From NCBI GenBank assembly GCA_022600235.1, contig JAHZKS010000091.1:1-8816 (forward strand): DNA of 8,816 nucleotides. Direction: 5' to 3'. Position 1 is the first letter of the stretch, and every line of letters begins with the position of its first letter. This stretch comes from Alphaproteobacteria bacterium. GTDB taxonomy: Bacteria; Pseudomonadota; Alphaproteobacteria; Rickettsiales; JABSSG01. Made by a program: the position numbers and the translations under genes. This document shows, piece by piece, positions 1 to 5,834 of the stretch. The notes under the pieces are model-generated. The model saw nothing but the letters and a program-made list of their open reading frames with translations, was not told where the DNA came from and did no database searches.

Positions 1-1231
1 TCCAAAGGTTGGGGTATTTTAACTTGTTTAGTGTTATGTATTCTTCTCTTAAAACTAATGCTTCTTCATATGGGTTTGTTCCTTTTAGTTTATTAATCTC
101 CATGTCAAGAGTTTGAGCTGAAATGCGGTCTGGGTTTATCTCTAGCTCGCCTTTTTTATTGCGTTGCCAACCCCACATGTTATTTATAGGTATGTTATAA
201 CCTTCTTTCTCTTTTTTATTGTAGAATCTAATAATTTCTTGTTCTGTGTGAAGGATCTTAATGCACGATTTTAATAATTCGTCAGTCTTTCTTCCTTGCT
301 TTATATGTGCTAACACTCTTTGCTTTAAGTTTTCAGATGGTTCAAATACGACGTAATTTCCATCTGCAATATCTTCTGGGCAAGGATTTCCAGTTTCTGC
401 ATTATGAGTTATTGCATGTTTATCTTTTGTGTCCACAGCTAATGCCACAGTGACTGCATGCCCTATGTCTGTTGCATAGCCTGCATTAGGGTTCCCTGGC
501 ATTATTTCATTTGGACCGTCGTTTTTTGCTTTTGTTCCAATAAATAACTGATCATAATCTGCAGTCACGGGTGTTGATGGTTTCTCAATAATCTTCCCAT
601 CTTTTACTTCTAAATTTCTGTAACCTATTACTTCAATAGCTTTTTCTGTGCATTCCTTCGGTAACTTAAATTCTTTTTTGCTACCTTCTAAGATATATTT
701 GCCATCTGGATTTTTTGTAGCAAAAACCATATTACCTTTGCTATCTTTGAGTGTGTGTCCTTTTGAATCTTTAAATCCATATATTTGTTCTGATCTTTCA
801 TTTTTCAAAGGCATTGATTCAGTAATGTTTGTGAGTGAATCCTTGAATCTACTGAGCTCTGTGTCTGTTAATGAGCTGATATCTGTGTTGATGATTTCAT
901 TATAACGCCCTCTATCAGAAACATGTTTTGATTGGTTAATTTTATTATATTCTTCTATTGCTTCATGATTATTCTGTGTTCCAAGTTTACTAAATCCTGA
1001 GTCTGTTGGCACTAGCCCTTCTAAATATACTCCTTGGTCTGCAGATTTTCCTTTAATATCTAGACCTTTTCCTACGCATCCTGATAAAAATCTTAGTTTG
1101 GCAGTAGGGTTAATGGGTCTAAAAACCATTATAGTATTGTTTGCAAGACAAAGATCGGCTGATGCTAGCAAATGAGTATCAAGCATTCCTGTTAATCTTT
1201 CTGTTTGAGAAAAATTATGATTTTCTGGCAT
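1..1231 (-). CDS. ExoY/edema-factor-like nucleotidyl cyclase toxin, 3' end outside window
   Basis: I translated this open frame by hand from the minus strand. It starts at ATG 1229-1231 and stays open for 410 codons to the window edge. It matches class II (toxin) nucleotidyl cyclases such as Pseudomonas ExoY, Bordetella CyaA and anthrax edema factor, which make cyclic nucleotides inside eukaryotic cells. Region I: MVFRPINP (35-42, R38), VGKG (53-56, K55), IKGKSADQG (59-67, K62), then a G..P.D..FSKLG block (72-84). Region II: TPVTADYDQLF (220-230), whose D225 and D227 correspond to the two metal-binding aspartates. Region III: ITHNAETGNPCPED (274-287), matching the CyaA/ExoY His...Asn-Pro segment (H276, N282). 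K60 replaces the edema-factor His351, as in ExoY, and region III also reads closest to ExoY. There is no N-terminal signal peptide, so delivery would need a dedicated secretion system. An in-frame TAA lies 12 codons upstream with no alternative ATG/GTG/TTG between; the ribosome site is weak (AGG about 9 bases ahead). At 410 or more residues it already exceeds ExoY (378). Family confidence is high; substrate and activator (calmodulin, actin or other) are unknown. Confidence 0.88.
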   Translation of the reverse strand, partial: MPENHNFSQTERLTGMLDTHLLASADLCLANNTIMVFRPINPTAKLRFLSGCVGKGLDIKGKSADQGVYLEGLVPTDSGFSKLGTQNNHEAIEEYNKINQSKHVSDRGRYNEIINTDISSLTDTELSRFKDSLTNITESMPLKNERSEQIYGFKDSKGHTLKDSKGNMVFATKNPDGKYILEGSKKEFKLPKECTEKAIEVIGYRNLEVKDGKIIEKPSTPVTADYDQLFIGTKAKNDGPNEIMPGNPNAGYATDIGHAVTVALAVDTKDKHAITHNAETGNPCPEDIADGNYVVFEPSENLKQRVLAHIKQGRKTDELLKSCIKILHTEQEIIRFYNKKEKEGYNIPINNMWGWQRNKKGELEINPDRISAQTLDMEINKLKGTNPYEEALVLREEYITLNKLKYPNLW

Positions 1232-1266
1232 TACTAAGTACCTGTGCTTTTTTAGTACAATAGGTT

Positions 1267-1284
1267 GTTAACAAATATGTTAAC
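1267..1284. promoter_or_regulatory. Perfect inverted repeat upstream of the cyclase gene
   Basis: GTTAACA and TGTTAAC form a perfect 7-base inverted repeat around the spacer AATA, 35 bases ahead of the cyclase start codon and between it and the upstream tRNA. The size and position suit an operator for a dimeric repressor or activator. It could also be a chance palindrome in AT-rich DNA. It resembles a CtrA box (TTAA-N7-TTAA) but the spacer is 8, not 7. No convincing -35/-10 pair with normal spacing accompanies it; TTAACA and TATTGT on the minus strand are only 15 apart. Confidence 0.35.
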
Positions 1285-1333
1285 TGAAAAATTTTGTTTG
1301 TTCTAGGTTTTAAAGTTTTTTGATGTGTTTTTA

Positions 1334-1410
1334 TGGTGCAACCGGCAGGATTCGAACCTGCGACCCCAAGATTAGGAATCTTGTGCTCTATCCAGCTGAG
1401 CTACGGCTGC
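1334..1410 (-). tRNA. tRNA-Arg (anticodon CCT)
   Basis: The minus strand folds into a complete cloverleaf of 74 bases plus an encoded CCA (1334-1336). The acceptor stem is GCAGCCG with CGGTTGC (one G-T pair) and discriminator A. The D stem is GCTC/GAGC, the anticodon stem CAAGA/TCTTG around loop TTCCTAA, the variable loop GGGTC, and the T stem GCAGG/CCTGC around TTCGAAT. The anticodon CCT (1374-1376) reads the Arg codon AGG. Its first ten bases overlap the 3' end of the PAP2 gene. No terminator is visible after the 3' end, so transcription could continue into the cyclase gene. Confidence 0.97.
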
Positions 1411-2159
1411 AGTCTTTTGTAAAAAGTTTGAACTTGTTGTAGGAGTTTGATTATATGGTTTAAAGAATAACTATATAAGGGAGTCCATATCATTGTACCT
1501 ACATAAGCATAAGCTAGCATTGCTGCAAATATTATATCACTAATCCAATGGGCACCACTCATGAATCGTGGGATGCATAAGAACACACCAACTATTATTG
1601 TAGGGATGAATATTTTTCTTGGGACAAATTTTGATGAGAAAAATATCCAATAAAACATTGCAAATCCATGTCCTCCAGGAAAGGATCTCTTGGATAAGTC
1701 TTTTATATCTGAGTCATTAAAGTATTCAGAGAGTTTTAAAAATGGTTTGAGTACTAAAGATGGTGAGAATCTATCTGTAGTCATTAAGTCGTGAAATATA
1801 AAATTAATAAGCACAACACCACCTTGTATGTATATCCACATTAATAGAACTTGTGATATAGAGATAATCCGTTTACTCCTTTTGGTATCAAATATATACC
1901 AAATATTGAGTGAAAGAATGCAGACTACATTCAGATATTTTTCTTCTTTTGAATTCATAATCGCCCAAAACCAGCTCCATTTTTTGCTTAAATGAAGTGA
2001 GTCATTTGCCATTCTTGATGCCAAAACATCAATAGAATACATAATATTTCCTACATCTGTGTAAAACCACAGCAATAAAATTATTAGTGGAAGTAGAAAT
2101 GAAAGTAACAGTTTGTGCGCTTGAAATTTATTTTTTTCTATCATTTTTTTCATGGGCAT
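1401..2159 (-). CDS. PAP2-superfamily integral membrane phosphatase
   Basis: This 252-residue membrane protein carries the two best-conserved PAP2 (type 2 phosphatidic acid phosphatase) motifs: SFPGGHGF (159-166, catalytic H164) and PRFMSGAHWISD (197-208; R198, nucleophile H204, D208). Family members remove phosphate from lipid phosphates, undecaprenyl pyrophosphate or lipid A at the outer face of the inner membrane. The usual first motif (KxxxxxxRP) is not clear; DRFSPSLVLKP (129-139) occupies its place. Hydrophobic segments lie near residues 17-34, 75-90, 98-122, 165-178, 183-197 and 206-225, giving about six helices. The start is uncertain: ATG occurs at codons 1, 3 and 6, none with a clear Shine-Dalgarno sequence. 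The TAG stop lies within the tRNA-Arg gene (tRNA bases 8-10). The exact substrate cannot be told; a cell-envelope lipid is likely. Confidence 0.85.
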   Translation of the reverse strand: MPMKKMIEKNKFQAHKLLLSFLLPLIILLLWFYTDVGNIMYSIDVLASRMANDSLHLSKKWSWFWAIMNSKEEKYLNVVCILSLNIWYIFDTKRSKRIISISQVLLMWIYIQGGVVLINFIFHDLMTTDRFSPSLVLKPFLKLSEYFNDSDIKDLSKRSFPGGHGFAMFYWIFFSSKFVPRKIFIPTIIVGVFLCIPRFMSGAHWISDIIFAAMLAYAYVGTMIWTPLYSYSLNHIIKLLQQVQTFYKRLQP

Positions 2160-2214
2160 TAAAATTTAAAAATGAACATACTAAAAAAAATGAGTATTTA
2201 CAATACGTTAAAGT

Positions 2215-2242
2215 TGTATAGGAAATAGATTGTCAGATGCAA
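2215..2242 (-). promoter_or_regulatory. Candidate promoter for the PAP2 gene (and possibly tRNA-Arg and cyclase)
   Basis: On the minus strand, TTGCAT (2237-2242) and TATACA (2215-2220) are separated by 16 bases and resemble a sigma-70 -35/-10 pair, about 55 bases ahead of the PAP2 start. It sits in the 135-base spacer (2160-2294) between the divergent PAP2 and glycosyltransferase genes; the spacer holds no ORF worth calling. The promoter of the plus-strand glycosyltransferase was not clear to me. Confidence 0.4.
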
Positions 2243-2294
2243 AGAGTGCCCGGTTTACTAATAGACGCTAACTATTTCTTGATAAAATGGAAAA

Positions 2295-3191
2295 ATGGTG
2301 ATAAAATTACCACATCTTAAAAATTGTATAAAAATCATGAGTATCCCCAAAAAGATTAATTATGTTTGGGTTACTTCAGGCATTAAGCCTGAAGAGCCTA
2401 TTATTAAGGAAGGTAAGAACATATTTTCTGATGCGTATACTGGCTGTTTTGTTGATCCTAAAAAATGCGTTAGTCCTGATGTTAGAATAAACTACTTTCA
2501 TAATATAAAAAAAATGGTTGAGGTTTTTGAAGGTTGGGAAATAAATTTTTGGACGAATGATAGAGGGTTAATTCCAGAAAGTGTATCTTTATTAGAATCT
2601 GTAGGTGTTAATGTCAGAAGTTTTTATGAGCTTGCTGAAGAAGGTCACAAAAACCATGATGTATTAGAATTCATAAAAACATGTGATTTTGAAACTCTTA
2701 GAAAAATAGGTTCAGTTGGTGCTTTTGTTGATTTTATTAAATATCTTGTCATATACAACGAGGGTGGAGTTAGCGTTGATTTAAACTTTGCAGTAAAGAA
2801 TAAAATTACTGATGAGTGTTTAAAGAGCAAAATGATTATTCTAGATAACGTGGAGAATTATTTTTTTGCTTCGGTTTCAAAAAATCCATACGTAGAAACG
2901 TTATTAAATTCATTTTCCATTGATAGGTGTCAGGAATCTGAGGGCAATTCTTATACTGCGTTATATTGGACTAATTTTCTTTATACTGCCGCCAACCTTG
3001 TTCTTAAAAAGTCTGTGAATCCTTACTTAAATATTGACGTATTTTATAGTAAAGATAATCGTTTTGTTAGTTTGCCTGATCATTGTGTGGAAGAAGGAGC
3101 GGATGGCTTGGTGGGAGTAGATTTACATCAAAATACTTGGGCTAATTTTAATGGTGGTGACTACAATGCGTTGCCACATGATGAATTATAA
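2295..3191 (+). CDS. GT32/GT44-like glycosyltransferase ending in HDEL, possible effector
   Basis: The 298-residue protein has the layout of the sugar-transferase fold shared by GT32 enzymes and the clostridial-toxin (TcdA/TcdB, GT44) catalytic domain, which move a sugar from a nucleotide sugar to an acceptor. Visible landmarks are IPKKINYVWV (17-26, first beta strand, compare IPKIIHYIW), INFWTNDRG (83-91), GAFVDFIKYLVIYNEGG (142-158, like the SDxxRYxxLxxxGG helix), VDLN (161-164) where the metal-binding DXD normally sits, NPYVETL (197-203), and DLHQNTWANF (276-285, like the late H..W motif). D162 is kept but the second Asp is Asn. The C terminus is HDEL, identical to a eukaryotic ER-retrieval signal. 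There is no signal peptide or membrane segment. The start is ambiguous: codon 15 (ATG at 2337) directly precedes the conserved SIPKKI and is a credible alternative; neither has a good ribosome site. It is divergent from the PAP2 gene. It could instead decorate the bacterium's own surface glycans; acceptor and donor are unknown. Confidence 0.75.
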   Translation: MVIKLPHLKNCIKIMSIPKKINYVWVTSGIKPEEPIIKEGKNIFSDAYTGCFVDPKKCVSPDVRINYFHNIKKMVEVFEGWEINFWTNDRGLIPESVSLLESVGVNVRSFYELAEEGHKNHDVLEFIKTCDFETLRKIGSVGAFVDFIKYLVIYNEGGVSVDLNFAVKNKITDECLKSKMIILDNVENYFFASVSKNPYVETLLNSFSIDRCQESEGNSYTALYWTNFLYTAANLVLKKSVNPYLNIDVFYSKDNRFVSLPDHCVEEGADGLVGVDLHQNTWANFNGGDYNALPHDEL

Positions 3192-3229
3192 GTGTAAGTA
3201 TTTAAACGCAAAACTACATTTTGTTAGGT

Positions 3230-3252
3230 AAGGTTTTCTATGAAGACCTTTT
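3230..3252 (+). terminator. Hairpin between convergent glycosyltransferase and uvrB genes
   Basis: AAGGTTTTC and GAAGACCTT form a 9-pair stem (one G-T pair) with a TAT loop, followed by only two extra Ts before AGCG. It lies about 40 bases after the plus-strand glycosyltransferase stop and about 17 bases after the minus-strand uvrB stop, so it may end transcription from both sides, but the short T tract makes it a weak intrinsic terminator. Confidence 0.5.
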
Positions 3253-3267
3253 AGCGTGTAGGAGCAG

Positions 3268-5244
3268 TTAGAGTAGGTTCTCTATGCTGTTAATTTTATC
3301 GCGTAATTTAGCAGCTTTCTCAAACTCTAAATTTTCAGCTGCTTCAAGCATTTGTACTCGTAGCGAGCTAATATATTTTTCTTTGTCTTTTATATCATCG
3401 CTTTCGTTGAATGAGGATAGGGCAGAGCTTTCTTGTTTTTGCTCATACATAGGTGCATAAAGCTTTTTCTTTATAGAAGCAGGTGTAATATTGTTCTTTT
3501 TGTTATATTCTAATTGTTTATTTCTTCTTCTATCTGTCTCTGAAAGTGCAGCTTTTATAGATCTAGTAATAGTGTCTGCATATAATATAGCTCTTCCTTC
3601 TAAATGTCTTGCTGCTCTACCTATGGTTTGTATCAAAGATGTTTCGGATCTTAGGAACCCTTCTTTGTCAGCATCTAATATTGCTACTAAAGAGCATTCT
3701 GGTATATCTAATCCCTCTCTCAGTAAGTTTATTCCTACTAATACATCTATGTCTCCACGACGCAGATCGTTTATTATTTCTATTCTTTCAAGTGCATTAA
3801 CTTCAGAATGTAAGTATGTAACTTTTATTCCGGATTCCATCAGGTAATCGCTAAGCTTTTCTGCCATTTTCTTGGTTAATGTCGTTACAAGAGTGCGATG
3901 TCCATTCTCGATCTGTTTTTGTATTTCGTTTGTTAAGTCATCAATTTGATTAGAAGTTGGCCTTATATCGCACTTAGGGTCCACTAGTCCTGTTGGTCTG
4001 ATGATCTGTTCAACAAATTTATTCTCTACTAAGTCTAGTTCATACTTAGCTGGTGTTGCGGATATAAAAATAGTTTGAGGGCGAATTGAATCCCATTCTT
4101 CAAATTTAAGAGGTCTATTATCAAGTGCCGATGGAAGTCTAAAGCCATATTCAACAAGGGGCACTTTTCTAGATCTATCTCCATTATACATAGCATGGAC
4201 TTGCGGCACTGTAATATGGCTTTCATCTATAAATAGTAGTGCATCTTTTGGTGTATATTCAAATAGAGTAGGTGGTGGCGCTCCTTCTTTTCTTCCTGTG
4301 AGATATCTTGAGTAATTTTCTATTCCTTTGCATGTGTTAGTTTCCAGCATCATCTCAAGATCTAGCTCAGTGCGCTCTTTAAGTCTTTGTGCTTCTACTA
4401 GTTTATTATTCTCATATAAGATATCTAATCGTTTCTTTAAGTCGATTTTTATTTGTTCTATCGCTGAGTTTGTGGTTTCTTTTGATGCTATATAATGGCT
4501 ATTTGCATATATAGTGACCTTGTTCATTTTAAAGTTTTTCTTTCCAGTAAGTAAATCTATCTCTGATATAGAATCTATTATGTTGCCAAAAAATTCAATT
4601 CTCCATCCTTTGTCTTGTAAGTGAGGAGGTGATAGATCTAATATGTCTCCACGTATCCTAAATTTTCCCTGAGATAACTCTATATCATTTCGGGTGTATT
4701 GAAGTTTTATTAACTCAGATGATATTTCTTCTCTGGTTTTTGTATCACCAACTTCTATTTTTGTTGTCATAGAAGAGTATGATTCTGGTGAACCAAGACC
4801 ATATATGCAAGATACCGACGCGACTATTATTACATCTCTTTTTTCAAAGAGAGACCTGGTAGCAGAGTGACGCATTATATTAATGTGATCATTAATTGAT
4901 GCATCTTTCTCTATATATAAATCTCTTTTCGCTACGTAGGCTTCTGGTTGGTAATAATCATAGTAAGATACAAAATACTCTACATGGTTGTTTGGGAACA
5001 GTTCTCTCATCTCTAAGTATAGCTGAGCTGCAAGAGTTTTATTTGGTGCCATTATCAGAGTAGGTTTTCTGGACTTACATATGATATTAGCCATGGTAAA
5101 AGTTTTACCAGAACCAGTGACTCCAAGCAGCACTTGATTTTTTTGATTTTTTTCTATGGATTCTAATATATCTTCAACAGCTTTTGGTTGATCTCCAGAT
5201 AATTTAAAATCAGAGTTGAGCTCAAATTCTTGACTTTTATCCAC
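3268..5244 (-). CDS. uvrB: Excinuclease ABC subunit B (UvrB)
   Basis: UvrB is the damage-verifying helicase of nucleotide excision repair: UvrA loads it at a lesion and it recruits UvrC for the two cuts. The 658 residues are near the normal length (E. coli 673). Domains in order: Walker A GVTGSGKT (41-48), the beta-hairpin block YYDYYQPEAYV (94-104) that inserts between DNA strands, Walker B LLFIDESH (336-343), SATP (395-398), LLREGLDIPE (507-516), motif VI QTIGRAAR (539-546), and a C-terminal UVR domain (about 620-655) that binds UvrC. It begins with GTG (5242-5244); an in-frame stop lies six codons upstream and no suitable ATG follows before the conserved region. The ribosome site is poor (AAAGAA). 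It is divergent from the glutaredoxin gene with an 83-base shared spacer. Nothing suggests damage or truncation. Confidence 0.98.
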   Translation of the reverse strand: MDKSQEFELNSDFKLSGDQPKAVEDILESIEKNQKNQVLLGVTGSGKTFTMANIICKSRKPTLIMAPNKTLAAQLYLEMRELFPNNHVEYFVSYYDYYQPEAYVAKRDLYIEKDASINDHINIMRHSATRSLFEKRDVIIVASVSCIYGLGSPESYSSMTTKIEVGDTKTREEISSELIKLQYTRNDIELSQGKFRIRGDILDLSPPHLQDKGWRIEFFGNIIDSISEIDLLTGKKNFKMNKVTIYANSHYIASKETTNSAIEQIKIDLKKRLDILYENNKLVEAQRLKERTELDLEMMLETNTCKGIENYSRYLTGRKEGAPPPTLFEYTPKDALLFIDESHITVPQVHAMYNGDRSRKVPLVEYGFRLPSALDNRPLKFEEWDSIRPQTIFISATPAKYELDLVENKFVEQIIRPTGLVDPKCDIRPTSNQIDDLTNEIQKQIENGHRTLVTTLTKKMAEKLSDYLMESGIKVTYLHSEVNALERIEIINDLRRGDIDVLVGINLLREGLDIPECSLVAILDADKEGFLRSETSLIQTIGRAARHLEGRAILYADTITRSIKAALSETDRRRNKQLEYNKKNNITPASIKKKLYAPMYEQKQESSALSSFNESDDIKDKEKYISSLRVQMLEAAENLEFEKAAKLRDKINSIENLL

Positions 5245-5268
5245 TGTAAATAATATTCTTTATTAGTT

Positions 5269-5320
5269 TTGACCTTAGGATTATAGGTTATAATATATAT
5301 TTTATATAGAGAAATTAAGG
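5269..5320 (+). promoter_or_regulatory. Candidate promoter and ribosome site for the glutaredoxin gene
   Basis: TTGACC (5269-5274) and TAATAT (5291-5296) are 16 bases apart, like a sigma-70 promoter; a perfect TATAAT (5289-5294) overlaps the same place but would leave a spacer of only 14. AAGG (5317-5320) lies 7 bases before the glutaredoxin ATG. The same AT-rich spacer must also carry the uvrB promoter on the minus strand, where a TATAAT also reads at 5278-5283. Confidence 0.45.
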
Positions 5321-5327
5321 TAAAAAT

Positions 5328-5582
5328 ATGGAAGAAGTAACTATATACACAAAAAAAGGATGTCCTTTTTGTGTTAGAGCGAAAGATTTGTTAGATTCTA
5401 AAAACGTAAGTTATAATGAAGTAGATGTTGGTAATGACCCAGATAAGCGATCTGCATTAACTAAAAAATCTAATGGAAAAGCAACTGTGCCGCAAATATT
5501 TATAGGTAAGAAGCATATCGGTGGGTGTGATGATCTGTTCTCTTTGAATGACAGTGGAAACCTGGATGATCTTTTAAAATAG
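5328..5582 (+). CDS. grxC: Glutaredoxin 3 (GrxC-type dithiol glutaredoxin)
   Basis: An 84-residue, single-domain thioredoxin-fold protein of the usual glutaredoxin size. It uses glutathione to reduce protein disulfides and mixed glutathione disulfides in the cytoplasm. The redox site is CPFC (12-15; the commonest form is CPYC), the cis-proline motif is TVPQIF (53-58), and GGCDDL (65-70) forms the glutathione-binding turn, matching the GG(S/C)DD pattern of the GrxC group. C67 is an extra cysteine found in many GrxC proteins. The start has a good AAGG site 7 bases upstream. It is divergent from uvrB and followed by a 252-base gap before the porin gene, so it is probably transcribed alone. Confidence 0.93.
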   Translation: MEEVTIYTKKGCPFCVRAKDLLDSKNVSYNEVDVGNDPDKRSALTKKSNGKATVPQIFIGKKHIGGCDDLFSLNDSGNLDDLLK

Positions 5583-5707
5583 TTGACAGTGCTTGTAACG
5601 TAGACAAGACATAGATTTCTGTTTTTTTGTTATAAAAAGTTTGTGTTTTTTATGGCACAAAATGTTTAAGTCTCTCTGGAGTTTTTTATATCAAAATTCA
5701 ATTCTTC

Positions 5708-5737
5708 TTGTTTAGCAAGGCTTTATAAGCATATAAT
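5708..5737 (+). promoter_or_regulatory. Candidate sigma-70 promoter of the porin gene
   Basis: A perfect TATAAT (5732-5737) is preceded by TTGTTT (5708-5713) at 18 bases. Transcription from about 5743 would give a leader of about 90 bases before the porin ATG. Confidence 0.5.
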
Positions 5738-5777
5738 TGGTCTATCGAAGCATTGGCATTAGATGTCGATGAAGATC

Positions 5778-5813
5778 GGCTTTTTATAATTTAAGAAAGC
5801 CAGTGTTTTTTTT
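5778..5813 (+). terminator. Leader hairpin followed by eight Ts (possible attenuator)
   Basis: GGCTTTTT and AGAAAGCC pair as an 8-base stem (one G-T pair) around the 8-base loop ATAATTTA; after AGTG come eight Ts (5806-5813). It lies downstream of the porin promoter and 22 bases ahead of the porin start, so it resembles an intrinsic terminator or attenuator inside the leader. The stem is AT-rich and the T run is 4 bases away, so it may be only a stabilising 5' hairpin. Confidence 0.35.
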
Positions 5814-5834
5814 AATTAATTTTAAGGTAAGGTT

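Larger units (their letters stand above)
5583..5834 (+). other. Intergenic leader region ahead of the porin gene
   Basis: This 252-base gap has no credible ORF. It holds a weak CTTGT/ACAAG hairpin just after the glutaredoxin stop (5592-5608) with a loose T-rich tract about 13 bases later, which might end the glutaredoxin transcript, then the porin promoter, a leader hairpin and the porin ribosome site (AAGG 5824-5827, 7 bases before ATG). Confidence 0.6.

Noticed and set aside
648..905. Plus-strand frame of 85 codons
   Set aside because: It is antisense to the cyclase gene, whose conserved catalytic motifs prove the minus-strand frame.
1267..1284. CtrA binding site
   Set aside because: The two TTAA half-sites are 8 bases apart rather than the 7 of the CtrA consensus.
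3491..3847. Plus-strand frames within 3491-3847, and other frames inside 3268-5244
   Set aside because: They overlap uvrB, which is fully conserved over this stretch, and show no recognisable motifs.
5583..5611. Promoter starting at TTGACA right after the glutaredoxin stop
   Set aside because: The hexamer is perfect, but no -10-like sequence lies 16-18 bases downstream.
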